From NCBI RefSeq assembly GCF_019925205.1, contig NC_083560.1, positions 101,708,083 to 101,772,082 on the forward strand: a DNA stretch of 64,000 nucleotides. The letters run 5' to 3'. The translations under genes were made by a program, and so were the position numbers. Positions 48,585 to 61,734 of the stretch are shown here, piece by piece. Within the stretch, counting starts at the first letter, position 1. Every line of letters starts with the position of its first letter. The notes beneath the pieces were generated by a model. It was given only the letters and a program-made list of their open reading frames with translations, ran no database searches and was not told the origin of the DNA. Origin of the DNA: Metopolophium dirhodum. Its lineage: Eukaryota > Arthropoda > Insecta > Hemiptera > Aphididae.

Positions 48585-49840
48585 CCGGGTCCAAATTCAA
48601 TTGAAATAGAGATCATCGCTGCTTTTTCAAAATCAGTTGTATCTAATATAAACAATCATTAAACAATATACGAGTGACAATAAAGATAAACGTGATGTTA
48701 TCGGAATCGTCCAATGTTACACTATTAGTACATTAATACCAATGTTACGCTATATTAGTAAAAATAACAACAAAAAAAAATTGAATGATTAATAGGTATA
48801 TGCTTCGAAATGTAGTTGCCACAAATTTACAAGTGTCTACTCGTATAATGTATTGTGTAATTTGTCATATCTCATAGCTCGTAATAATAATAATAATTAG
48901 GTAATAATTAATATCTTTATAAATTATTTGGCGTACAAATTAACACATTATAATATACTAACAAGATAATATGTCGTTGCACTGCACACTACAAAAATAT
49001 TAAAAAATATTAACAACTAAGCAAAGAACCGTGACGCTCATGCATATCACATTTCCATAGACATGTTTACTTATATGTCTATGATTAGTACTATTATTAC
49101 CTATTATTAACATTATTAATTTTATATTCCTATCATGAACTAAGAAGAAATATATACTTCTTAGTTCATGATTCCCAATTTTTTGTTATACATTATCATA
49201 ATGATTGTAATGTTGTCGTATATTGTAACAGGGCCTTGCCCGTTTAATACTTAATAAATAAATATATATATATTATAATATGATATATAAATATAAATAA
49301 TATCATAAATCAATAATTTTGGGTGTCGTGAGAGAGGAGGTATTTCGTAAGATAATAACTGCGGTCTACGTCTATACGTTGGTCTTATAAATAAATCTAT
49401 ATTAAATATCATACCAACGCCAAAAAATAAAAACCTAAGTTTGTATGTATCTTGACAACTACGCCAATTGTTGTGGGGCTTTTTATAATTTTATCCTACT
49501 TTACTTCAATAGCTGATATTATATGATTTATACCGGACCACCGAACGATTTTTTTCGATCGTAACGACCTCGTTTATATTAAGATATTTATATTACCTAT
49601 AACTTATGGTGAGAAGCTAATAAAAATAAAATTATTATACGTTAAGGCGCCTCTTCGTGGCTTATTAAAACAATATTTAGACAATTTATAATCTTGTCTT
49701 CATCGCCTGTAATCTTTATGTTAGTCATAATTGATTATTAGTGTGAGTGCGGTTCTATATGTGTAAAACATAAAATTATTATTTCGAAGATATTCGAACT
49801 CGTATCAATAACAATAGATTTCATATTTATCGTGTGCGGG
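48585..49840. other. AT-rich interval, nothing recognised except one hairpin
   Basis: Contains the short perfect hairpin at 49132-49172. No gene recognised. Confidence 0.4.
49132..49172. repeat. Perfect 16-bp hairpin
   Basis: atcatgaactaagaag, a 9-nt loop, then cttcttagttcatgat. The stem is perfect. It could be the remnant of a small palindromic element. Confidence 0.7.
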
Positions 49841-50980
49841 CGAACGGCCACGACCATGTTCCATAGCACACGTACGCGTGCGCGTGCACAAGTCAACGAA
49901 AGCACTCTCGAAAAATATTTTTGTTCACTGCAGACGACAGTGAATAATGTTAATAAGCTGGCAAAAATGTACATACTTATAGTGATCCAATTTATATTGT
50001 GAAAAAATATTTGAATTCGTCAGCCTCTTTTCTGTGATTTGTAGGAAACAGATTTTGGACGTTTTGGATAGTTTACGTATTACGGTTCCAAATTACTTTA
50101 CTTAATTTCTCAAAATTAACTTGCACTTTAATGTCTTTAAAGTGCTAATAAGACAAAAAAATTAAAAAGTTTTTCCTACAAAACATAGAAAAGAGGCTAA
50201 CGAGTTGAAATCAGTATTAAAAATTAAAATTGAACTACTAGAAGTATCAGTATGTTTATTTTTCACCAGCTTAGAGGTCTAAATGCATGAAAAATTCAAT
50301 CGTTTAGAGCCGCGTCGACTCTTATAGTGGCTATATAGTATAAGGGGCAAACTTTAGACAGCTATATCATCTCGTCCCCCGTGGCCACTGTGTCAGTCGT
50401 ATTAACTCGTAAATTATTATTAATGATTATTTTTGTGAGTGTGGATTCCTTACCCATACTGCAGTTGCGGGTGGACGAGGCGACTACATTATAATATTAT
50501 AGAACACGACACACGTACGCACATCTAAAGCGGCACATGTCATCGAAAATATTTTTGTACTTACGTGAGTACGCGGCAATAAATTATGCTAATAAGCTGG
50601 CAAAAAATCAACATAGTTTTAGTCTAATTTTAATTTTGAAAAAAAAATTGAATTCATTAACTTCTGTTCTAATTTTTATGTTTGGTATAGGTAAAGGAGA
50701 TAGATTTACGATATTTTTGAAAGTTTATGTACTGCAGTTCCAAAAGAAATTACCTACATAACTTATAAAAATGAATATCTATATGTAGGTACTAGGTATA
50801 GGTACTTTAAAGGGCCAATGAGATAAAACATTTAAAAGTTTCCCTACAAAGAAAAGAGGCAAACATAATATTCAAATAATTAGTATTCAAAATTAAAATT
50901 GGAATACTAGAATACCTAGTATATTTATTTTTTTTTCAGCTCATATAGGTCTAAATGCATGAAAAATCCAATAGCTTAGA
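49840..50980 (+). repeat. Old tandem duplication, two ~500-bp units
   Basis: The units about 49840-50320 and 50490-50980 share blocks in the same order: cacgtacgc, cgaaaaatatttttgt, taataagctggcaaaaa, ttgaattc, then tctaaatgcatgaaaaat and cttagagcc. The offset is about 650 bp. Diverged, no gene recognised. Confidence 0.65.
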
Positions 50981-51249
50981 GCCACCATCCCCCTTAAAAA
51001 TATTTAAGATATATCATATAATATGTAGTCATTATTTTTTTTATAAGGATTTAATGTTCAAATCTCATATAGACAAAACTCATCAAAATCTCAAAATTAT
51101 GCAAACTTTTTTAGTTCAAAAATGACAAGATTTTTAATTTAACTATACATGTATAATATGTACTATAATACTTGTACTAAATTATATGGTTGACAGGGTT
51201 GTTATGTTTAAAACATAAATTAAAAATATTTGTTTTAAACGTTTTGTTA

Positions 51250-53340
51250 ATCATTTAAAACAGTGTACAATTCAAGGACATTTTCTATAAATATCAATCA
51301 AATGTTATTTGATGGGTTAAAAAGCTTGACATTTTAATACAAGGCTCCTACTATATAGTTACAATGACGTTTGGAAAATATTAAAAATCCTTAGTCACAG
51401 TTTTTATTTATAAGCATTTAAAGTTCAAATATTGACAAAATACGAAAAAATCACGAAAATTAGTTGAGAACTCATAAAAATTTTTATTTTTAAATCTAAG
51501 ATTTGAAAATGTAATACAAGATTATCCATAAGTTTGTCTACCTTTATCGAAAAAAAAAATGTCTACACGAAAATTAAATTAAATTTTTATGAGCGTTTGA
51601 AATTCTTATTTTTACAAAATTTGATATTCACTCGATATCTTGTTATTTTGTTTTAATTAAAAAACAAATTACTATAGATACTTGAAAATTTCACTAAATG
51701 TTTATATTAGCATTTTCTATACAAGATAACATTTTGAAAAAAATTTGACTCTTTTTGAGCTGTTTACGGACATTGTCAGTTTTCAATTTTTTTAGTTTTA
51801 TTTCTATAAATATCAATACAATTTTATTAGTTTGGTAAAAAAGCGTGAAAATTTAATGCAAGGCTCCTGATATAATGTTACAATAGCAGTTGAAAAATAT
51901 TAAAAATACATAAGCACAATTTTTTTTTATAAGCATTTAAAGTTCAAATTTTGACAAAATACGAAAAAATTACGAAAATTAGTTGAGAACTCATAAAAAG
52001 TTTTATTTTTAAATCTAATATTTGAAAATGTAATACAAGATTATCCATAAGTTTGTCTACCTTTATCAAAAAAAAAATGTCTACACGAAAATTAAATTAA
52101 ATATTTATGAGCGTTTGAAATTCATATTTTTACAACATTTGATATTCACTCGATTTCTCGTGTAACGATTTTCTTATTTTGTTTTAATTAAAAAACAAAT
52201 TACTATAGATACTTGAAAATTTTACTGAATGTTTATATTAGCATTTTCTATACACGATAAAATTTTGAAAATAATTTGACTCTTTTTGAGCTGTTTACGG
52301 ACATTGTCAGTTTTCAATTTTTTTAGTTTTTTTCTATAAATATCAATACAATTTTATTAGTTTGGTAAAAAAGCGTGAAAATTTAATGCAAGGCTCCTGA
52401 TATAATGTTACAATAGCAGTTGAAAAATATTAAAAATACATAAGCACAATTTTTTTTTATAAGCATTTAAAGTTCAAATTTTGACAAAATACGAAAAAAT
52501 CACGAAAATTAGTTGAGAACTCATAAAAATTTTTATTTTTAAATCTAAGATTTGAAAATGTAATACAAGATTATCCATAAGTTTGTCTACCTTTATCAAA
52601 AAAAAAAATGTCTACACGAAAATTAAATTAAATATTTATGAGCGTTTGAAATTCATATTTTTACAACATTTGATATTCACTCGATTTCTCGTGTAACGAT
52701 TTTCTTATTTTGTTTTAATTAAAAAACAAATTACTATAGATACTTGGAAATTTTACTGAATGTTTATATTAGCATTTTCTATACACGATAAAATTTTGAA
52801 AATAATTTGACTCTTTTTGAGCTGTTTACGGACATTGTCAGTTTTCAATTTTTTTAGTTTTTTTTCTATAAATATCAATACAATTTTATTAGTTTGGTAA
52901 AAAAGCGTGAAAATTTAATGCAAGGCTCCTGATATAATGTTACAATAGCAGTTGAAAAATATTAAAAATACATAAGCACAATTTTTTTTTATAAGCATTT
53001 AAAGTTCAAATTTTGACAAAATGTATCAAATTTAAAATTTAATAACTATTTTGTAGTTAAAAATTTATAAAATTTTCAATTTTTGTAGCTAAGGATTGAA
53101 AATTTAAAACAAGATTCCACGTAAATAAGTCAATATATAAATTACTTTATTCACAATAATATCATCAAATGTACTTGGTAATATCATAGGCTGCCTGACC
53201 GTTTTCGCTCAGAATCGTTTTTCTTATACAAATACAATGATATTATATCATTGAATTCAAATTTAATACCATACATTACAGTGACCCACTTGTAACCTAC
53301 TGTACAGTAGAGCGACTTCCATTTACCCACCTTTTTTTTT
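51250..53340 (+). repeat. R2 family array with ~531-bp tandem units
   Basis: The word gcgtgaaaatttaatgcaag occurs at 51843, 52373 and 52905 (530 and 532 bp apart), and the sequence between is nearly identical. A more diverged unit precedes (about 51270-51842). The array ends in the conserved R2 terminus (about 53200-53335: cgctcagaatcgtttttctt, then cttgtaacctactgtacag). Non-coding. Confidence 0.85.
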
Positions 53341-54979
53341 TGTTTATTTTGAAAAATGAAAAAATACAGTAACTCTGATGGTTGACAATTTGACATTACT
53401 ATATGACCTATGTTTATAGTTACAAATATTTTAAAATTGATTATAGTTAGTTACTCTTCAATATTTTTATACCAACCATTTTATATGGTTAAATTGTTTT
53501 GAGTGTTATGTATACAATTATAACGGTCGCTACGTGCGATTATCAAAAAATGTTAAGATAATTCTTAATAATTTCGTAAGTTAATAGGGATATACCACGA
53601 TAGAAGTTATTCATATAAAATAGATTACACTATAACCAAAAACACGCAGTGCTTAAAACATAATATAGGAAAGTGGACTGTAGATTAGATATAATTATAT
53701 ACAAATTTCGATGAGTAACCTCGGGACCAGCGACGAGAAAAAGGTCTGCCTTGAACCCTTAACCCAACCCGGCAGGAAGTCACAACAAAACCTAATATAA
53801 AGTATAATCAGATATAATTTTAAAAGCGTATAAAAGTTATAAAAATGACTTGGAAGTTAGCATTGACTTTTTAAAAGGAATATTAGCGCATAATAAATTG
53901 TACATGATTTTAAAATTCCAATATTTTTCAGTAGGTCAATTATCTATAATATATCTATATCATAAATTCGTAACTATAATTCTAGAGTCCAATCTTAAAC
54001 ATGGTAGGTATTGTTAGGAACCACTGCTAATCATGTAATACCATTACTATAGTAATGTAATGCTATAATATCTATAATGTATAGTACACCTATATGGCTA
54101 TATATTAAGCGTTATTTATTATAATATATAATTATACATTTATGCGCAATAACTCCATGAACTAATCGCCCAGCGAGGACGGGAATGTGCTGACACAACC
54201 CTTCTGGTATATACACAGACAGAACCCGTCACCGGGTCACCGACCCGTGCCCCCCGCTAGACGAGTAGAGCAATACTGTGTTGACTATCATCAATAAATT
54301 AGACAGAACATCATATAAAACCGAACGTCGAAGTTAACAGACGTTAACTTTCCGAAATCTTTCTTTAATAAAATCATCTTTTCCTTAAGTGGTGTAATCT
54401 TTTCACATAAAAGGACCGTTCTAAAACGTTATCAACATTTGAGTGCTGAAATTAAGAAGGTACGAGCTCAACAGTATTAATCCAGGTATTAACAATCATG
54501 AGATATAATTATTTTGTGTTAAATTTATTTAAGTTAATATTAATAAAATAATGTATTGATGTTTAGGTACAATCTTTATATAATTGTTTTGGTAAAAAAT
54601 ATATGCTTTTTGGCGATTAAATAGATACAAAATTAAAATAAATATAATAATATAAGATATTAATCGATCAGAAATATTGTGCAGATAGGAACTCGCAAGC
54701 AGATTGCCTGGATGGCTTAAAAGTAACAACCAAAAATGTTCAAGTACTTTTAAGTCCGATTTTTTGTACCTATAGGTATGCAACGTAAATATCATAAAAT
54801 ATAATATTGTCCCCCCGATCCACCGCTTATCCTTCCCACTACTGATCATACTACGGCAACATTCACTCTCAATCACGATATCATATTATTAAAATTAAAG
54901 CACGTTATTACTAATTTCTAGTCGCGTAACAATGATTTATACAAATAATAAGGTATCAACAAAAAATATGTGATATTCC
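53341..54979. other. Interval without a recognised gene
   Basis: 54160-54500 is a GC-richer stretch (accgggtcaccgacccgtgc) with an LTR-like feel, but I saw no second copy or coding part. A 115-codon minus-strand frame at 54529-54876 is AT-rich and has no domain. Confidence 0.4.
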
Positions 54980-55393
54980 AATAAAAACACTCTGCCAAAC
55001 TCCGTGTAAAAAAAAACGATAAGTAGGTATACAAAATCGGCTTTAAAAGTTGTGATATTTATAGCTAAGTCTTTGAACTATAGATATAATTTATGTTAAA
55101 ATAATCTGCTGAATAATATTGAACTTAGCTTGGTGACGTAAGTTAAAAATTTCAAAATACTATTGCATAATGAGTACATATACTCGCTATAGGTAGGTAT
55201 ACTATCATTGAAAAATGTACAGTGTATATTACTATAACCAAGTCTTTTAAAGTCACCAAGCTAAATTAAATTATTTAGCAGACTATTTTAACATAAATGA
55301 TATCTATAGTTCAAAGACTTAGCTATAAAATTATAATACAAATTTTGAAGCCATTTTTTTTCTCACATGGTGTTTATCGGAGTGTTTTTGTTG
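54980..55393. mobile_element. Foldback element with ~150-bp arms
   Basis: Nested inverted matches: aaaaacactctgcc / ggagtgtttttg, ggcttt / gaagcc, tatagctaagtctttgaact / agttcaaagacttagctata, and agcttggtgac / gtcaccaagct. Almost the whole element is self-complementary. No target duplication recognised. Confidence 0.7.
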
Positions 55394-56313
55394 CAGGGAT
55401 ATACAAGATATATTGAATTTTAAATCACACCATCGTGTTAAGCACATAAATATACTTAGGATTATGAAAAACAAAATTCTGAAATACTATCGTAAGTTAT
55501 TAAAATTATTATGTAAATCAAACTACTTTTACACGTAAAACATGGGCGGTCGCTCACTTGTCCGCTCTGACTTATCTGGATAAATAATAATTTTTTTGAC
55601 TTCGGATTTTTACAAAAATATTTTTATTATTTCTACCACAATAAAACATCAGTAAACTTAAAATTAAAAAAAAAATGTTGTGTTGTAACTTTAAAAGAGG
55701 GCGGCATTTTCAAAATACTGATAATATAATATTGTTAGGGGCGGCAAAATTTGGTTTTGACTAGTTCACTATTTTCGCCTGAGCCGGCCCTATGTATGTT
55801 TGTCCACTCTATTTCTCGAGAACGAGCTAAACGTACAGAAATAAACAAAATATAATAATCTGAATCAGGATAAGCTCTAATTTATTGTGCATGACGAAGA
55901 GCTTTTTCAAAAATTTGGTTGGTCGCCGCCGCAGCGCATTACGCGCGACGTGTATCATTCACGGAGGCGGCGGCGTGGGGTTCGTAAAACATCGTCTGAA
56001 TGACAGTCTAGTATTTGACTCATATTGACTGTAGACTGTTTAATGTTCATTTAGTAGACCAAAATTCCAAAGTAAACAGTCACGTTATCTAAAAATTAGA
56101 TTTACAAATAAATTGGTAATTTTGAATATTTCTAATTTAAAATTGTCAGTTTATATAAAAAAAAAATGTCATGTTCTAGATACTACTCTATAGTAGATAC
56201 CTACTTGTAACCCAAAATTCTTATATATATAAAAAAAATGTTAAATTATTGATTAGAACAAAAGTTATTTCATTTGTCAGGTTTTGCTGTTACATTCTAT
56301 ATAATATATTATG
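55394..56313. other. Interval with a short GC-rich palindrome
   Basis: 55928-55979 reads gtcgccgccgcagcgcatta to ggaggcggcggcg, self-complementary at its ends. gagccggccctatg near 55780 looks like a transposon terminus. No gene. Confidence 0.4.
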
Positions 56314-57326
56314 TTATACCTAACTTATAAAGGATGATGTGATTTAAACATTATTTTTACAATAAGTTGTAATATATTATTATTAAATTTAAATTTAAAA
56401 TTAATTTAATTAATTCAACAAAAAAAAAAATGATTACTTTCAATACCACGCTTGGGAAATATACGAGTATTTATATTATATTGATACAATTATAACTGTT
56501 AGGTACCTAGTAAGATACCATTCCCTCCTATGTAGAATCTAAGACCTACGTTACCTACTTAGATATACCAAATTATAACACGTTTAATATAATTGGTTAT
56601 GAGTTTATGACTTCAGACTAATTTATATTATATACTTTATATACCTATATAATATTATAAAGTGTCCATTTTTCTACTTTTAATGTTCTACCATATAAAG
56701 TAAGGCTATAATAGAACCATAGTGCAATAGGAACCTAGTTGTAAAAGGTACTATATAAAGGTACTATGTAAATGTCATAATGTAGTTGACTCATGAGTGA
56801 TTTGCTTAGAAATAAGATACAGGCCACTTAAATCATGTTTTAAGTAATTTTATTTTACAATTTAAAAATAAAAATCTTATCGTTAAATAGGTAATAAAAA
56901 TGTGAAAACCACGATAGAAACAAAATTTAAAAATATGTAATTGTTCCTGTCATTCTGTCTCTGGCATAAAATTGAAATTAAATAAACTGCACCTTTTTGC
57001 ATCAAATGAAATCACAACAAAAAATATATTTAGAAATGTAAAAATATTCATTGAAAAACCGATTTTAATAAAAATTACACAATGTATTATAAAAATTATA
57101 AAAAATATCCTATTATAAAAAAATGTCATAAACATGACGTTAAGAACAAGAATAAATAAACTTTTAACAAAACATACACAATTAAATATTATACCGGGTA
57201 ATTCTTTTATCATTTAACACTCATTATTTTAAAAAATATAAATGTTTTTGAAAAAAGAATAATTTTTAACTATGACAACATACAGTTTTATTTTCATATT
57301 CCAAAGCAGAAGTATTTGAAAACACG

Positions 57327-58052
57327 CAGGGATGGGCAAGATACTCAAAAATCGATACTAGATACTAGATACTTGGATTTGGAGTATCGAGGTAGGTACT
57401 AGATACTCGATACCTACATTTTAAGTATTTAGATACTTGATACGCGATACATTAGAAAAAATTAGTCAAAGCCTATGACGCATAGGATTTTTTTTAAATT
57501 TTATTTATACACAATTAGATAGGTTATGAATCTAGACAAATGCATTTAAATTTAAAATTCCAAATATTAGTATAAATATATTATAATAAGTCAATCGTTA
57601 AATTAAATAAATAAATAATGATAAAAATAAATTATAGATAGGTATCATATCATATTTTTAAAGACGTAAAGTCCCATTCAACGTGTATGTGTGATGCGTC
57701 CCAGTACACAGATATAACTTAATATGACTAATAGGTTGAAAAATAATTTCGTGCAAGTTGCACTGCAATTAAATTATGGATTTATAAATTTAAATTCACA
57801 GTGCATATTATTTTACACATATTATAGTATTATATTAAAACATAGTCAAACAGTCACGGTTGGTAAATAGGCCAGTAAAAATTAATAAAAAATTAATTTT
57901 TTAAAGTATCGAGTATTTTTTAACAAAATTATTTTGTGAAATACTCGATACATAGTCTAAAAATGTATCTCGTTACAAGATACTTGATACTTCATATAAT
58001 TGTATCGAGATACAAGATACAAGATACGTATCTTAGATACTGCCCATCCCAT
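57327..58052. mobile_element. hAT-like element filled with GATAC repeats (in copy Y)
   Basis: The counterpart of 31599-32318, with the same ends (cagggatgggca, tgcccatcccat). It differs by a few substitutions and small indels, e.g. an extra gtag in gaggtaggtactagatac. Confidence 0.65.
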
Positions 58053-58856
58053 GATACACAAAATAGAATTTAGGACGAGTAGATTATAATAAGTTATTAG
58101 TTACAAGTATTTTAAGTTTTGAAGAGCACACGAGGTTACCCCACAACATTTTGGTCCAATACACCGCTCATCTCAACTTTAGAACTTTTTATGCGCCAAC
58201 AATTGGTTCATAATAAAATAATCACCTAGTGTATATTTATCAAAGGTAAAAATTAAATAACGGTATTAACAGAATGACTGTGCGGATTTTATTATACATC
58301 CATGTTTAAACATATATTTCAACTAATTTATAATTTATTATGATCATCTTTATATCAATAAATAATCCATAAACATTTAAAATTAAAATGATTTCAAAGT
58401 AGTGTATTTGTATACATTTAATTAAGCAATACAACTACCTACCTATAATCAATTTGTTTATTAGAGATTATTTAAAATTTAAATAAAAAGTTAAAAGAAA
58501 TAAAATTTGACTATTATTCTGTTTTGAATGTTTATGAGACTTATCATAATTCAACTGTAAATAGATTAAATAAAATATATAAGTACCTAATAATATTGCT
58601 ATCACATTTTTCCTTTATTAATGCCTCAAAGATAAAATTGTTTAAAATCAGAGGAGCATTTGACTTTATGGTGTGGTGGAAATTAAAAGGGCATTAACCA
58701 TATTAATGAGTATTTTGAAATTTTATTTTTTATAAAGCTGTATAACTTCAGGTCGCAGGGATGATTATTTACCTGAATTATACAACTACAAATCCCCATA
58801 TATCTCATCTACTCAATTGAATAATTTGTTCAATGCAAGACTATATTTAAAATAAT

Positions 58857-58975
58857 TTTTTTTTTTTATTATTATTGAACTAAAGCTCGGCAACTAGGGC
58901 CATTAGCTGTTGTAGGGGTTATGAACTGTGGTAGGAGTAAGGTTGGTACGGTAGGTTGATTTTACGATTGTTATT
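58857..58975 (-). mobile_element. Probable 3' end of a non-LTR retrotransposon
   Basis: Read on the minus strand it ends gccctagttgccgagctttag, then ttcaataataataa and a run of A. This looks like a 5'-truncated LINE-type insertion. It is present in copy Y but not X, and about 75 bp of X sequence is missing at the site. Confidence 0.5.
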
Positions 58976-59871
58976 TTTTAACAAAATATATTAACTGCTT
59001 ACTTTTTATTTGAGATGTGTAGGAACATGTTGGTATTTATAGGTATTCCATAACATTAATGTCCATTACAACACATTTATTGAGTTTAGTATTAGGGCTA
59101 AGAACTGCACTTCCTAAAATAAACAAAAATTGAAAAATATACATAACTATTAAATTAAATACTATACTTAAACTAAATTGAGACTAATAAGGAAAATCTT
59201 AGTACGTTAAGACTCTTTAGAGACTGATCATCATGCAATTATTTAATATCTGTCTCAATACATTGACCTGAATTTGGAATTTATTTTGTAGTCTAAAAAT
59301 ATATTAGGTATACAGTTCAAATTAATGCTACATTACCTACCACTGGTATATTTTAAAATCATTTATTAACATTTTATCGTGTATCCAGCCCAAAAACATA
59401 TTTATTTTAAAAAAACTATTATAAGTAATTTGAATAAATTGAATATTATATTTCAAAAATAAAAATATAACAAAAAGTAGAAAAGTAATCGTATTCCTCA
59501 TTAGTACGTAGTTGATTAAAATCGACCAGATAAAATATTTTATTAAATACCAACTACACACAATAAATCATTTTCTAACACATTACACATCATGAATTAC
59601 TTACATAAACATTTAATGAAGACAATTTGTTCAATTACTAGTATATTACATGCTTCAGTATACTTTGGTATTTGAATCCAACATTTTTTTTTAGAATTTT
59701 TAATCAATTGTTTTTATTGGTTTGGAAGCTTATTACAGTACAAGGTTGTGTTGTATTTTATATTGACACCGTAAAATAAACAGATTCTTAAATTATAATG
59801 GATTATATAATAATTTTTTTAGCATCGCAGCATTATATTTAAAACGACCGTCCTATTGTTAATTTTGGAAG

Positions 59872-60663
59872 CTACTAATTGTTGTCAGCTAGTAGCGAGG
59901 CTGGGCGAGTTTATGATTTTTTTTAACTCAGTCAAATTAATATGCACCAATAACAAAAAATTAATTTAACTATAGGTAAACTCAGTTAAGTTAAAAGTTA
60001 ATACACACTTTTTATTTACTTTTTATTAAGTTAAAAAAAAGTTAATTTGTTTATAAAATGCTAGGGTACTTAATTTTTTTCCAACCCAAAACTTAATTAA
60101 AGGATATAGTGTTAATACTTCATACAGTATTTCCATAAAAGTTATATAGATTCGAATGATATACATTTTTAACTTTAAACAATTTCCGATACATATTTTT
60201 TGACATGAAAACAAAATTGACTGAAATAATGATATATTATAAAATTAAAAACAAAATAAATTAACTTAACTTACTTCTTAAAATGAAAAATTAACTTGTT
60301 AATTTCACGTTAATAAAGAAAGAAATTTAGTAAGTTAACAGTTAAGTTAATGAAAAGCCAAAAGTAACTAGTTAATGCCTAGCCTTGACTGCTTCACATA
60401 TATATTATAAATTATAATATATAGTGTTGATATACGTAAGTTAACTACTATGAGCACTAGGTATACTACTATGAGTATCCCATATAAATTATTAAATGTT
60501 TAACTAAGCACACAAATTGTATTGTATGTACTGTAGGTATACTACTATATTAACTTTTTGACTCGTTAATGCCCAGCCTTGGCTGCTAGGTTGGCTGTAT
60601 CTGTTTACATTGCACTTAATGCAAACAGATATAACAAACCTAGCAGCTGACAGCAATTAGTAA
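59872..60663. repeat. ~100-bp palindrome split by the hAT MITE
   Basis: The left arm starts ctactaattgttgtcagcta and resumes after the MITE as gctgctaggttggctgtatc. The right arm, aacctagcagctgacagcaa (then ttagtaac), is its inverse. With the MITE and one target copy removed, the two arms pair along their length. Confidence 0.7.
59896..60581. mobile_element. hAT MITE (TTAAGTTAA family) inserted in a palindrome
   Basis: Ends cgaggctgggcgagtttatg and cgttaatgcccagccttg match the element at 14262-14830. GCTAGTAG (59888-59895) and GCTGCTAG (60582-60589) are a decayed 8-bp duplication. An extra internal end-like sequence (gttaatgcctagccttg, about 60373) suggests two fused copies. Confidence 0.7.
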
Positions 60664-61582
60664 CTTACTAGCTTACAATATAAACAATAAGATAGCTCTT
60701 ATTTGTGTATTATAAAATCAGTAATTGCAGTAAAGAACTGAAAAAAATTAAAATTAAGTTATGTTATAGAATTCTACTGTTTAAACAACTTTTAAAATAA
60801 TAAATTACGCATAATGCTTCTAATAGAACACCTTATTTTTGGTTGTCATACTATTATCGACAAAATTTAAATAAATTAAAATACTATCATAAGGTAATTG
60901 TAAAAGTATTGGTATTAATTACAAAAAAAAATTATATATGATTAATTGAGTAATAGGTTGTAACAATTATTTGTATATTTTAGTTTTTTGTTTTGCTTTT
61001 AAAATAAGAGAATATATTTTTCAATCAATGGCTTGATGTATAATAAGCAAATTACATTGACACATGCGAGTAGGTAAGACATCCAGTGATCGCCCTTAAC
61101 ATTATTTAATATAGTTAGGTATTCAAATACCTATCATGTTCCTATAATAATCTCATAATTTATTTGTATAGCAAATTAATAGATTTAGCTACCAATCATT
61201 GAACAGTATTGTATTTAAATTAAAACATTTGAGTTATAGCTTTTTAAAATCTTATCTGCCATCAAACTAACAAATTAAGAATGACAATACTTTGTTTAAG
61301 TCCTCATTTCTCAACAATCTAAGATAATTTACTAAAATGCTAATTATAAGTAATTTAAGAAAAATACTAAAACTTTATTTAAAAAAAAAAATTTTTGTGT
61401 TGAGTAAAATGTTTTGACAATTGTTTGTAGATTTTTAAAATCTAATGTGAAATTATAATGTTTTTAATTTACTTAAGACGCCTGGTGCCGATATCATTTT
61501 GTCCTCAAAAATACACTCTGAGGGAATAAAGATACCGCCTTGTGGAATCAACCAAATTTCATAATTGCTAGAGGGAGATATT
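60664..61582. other. Interval without a recognised gene
   Basis: AT-rich. At 61470-61573 a short plus-strand frame reads PGADIILSSKIHSEG and PPCGINQIS before a stop. It looks like coding debris from a transposon, but I cannot name the family. Confidence 0.35.
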
Positions 61583-61734
61583 CTACAGCCCGCATCGATC
61601 TCTGTTTTTCAATATTTTATTTTCAAACTTTATAATATGTCTAAAAAAATATAAGATATAAAGCATTTTTTACAAATATTTTAATACAATTACTTGTAAT
61701 TTAATACAAAATAAGAGATCGATGCGGGCTGTAG
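61583..61734. repeat. 152-bp hairpin element H, copy 2
   Basis: Left arm ctacagcccgcatcgatctc, right arm gagatcgatgcgggctgtag. The loop (ttcaatattttattttcaaa) is related to that of copy 1 (48272-48431), but the inner stem sequence differs on both arms. Confidence 0.75.

Larger units (their letters stand above)
56314..59947 (+). repeat. 3.6-kb duplication, copy Y
   Basis: Collinear with 30558-34169. The largest difference is at 58857-58975, where about 120 bp replaces about 75 bp of X. Copy Y runs on into a complete hAT MITE, while X is cut off inside it. Confidence 0.85.

Noticed and set aside
51250..53340. CRISPR-like or satellite centromere array
   Set aside because: The units are 531 bp without short spacers, and the repeat is a member of a dispersed family with a fixed terminus.
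54529..54876. 115-codon minus-strand frame
   Set aside because: AT-rich composition, no signal or domain; an open frame of this size is possible by chance here.
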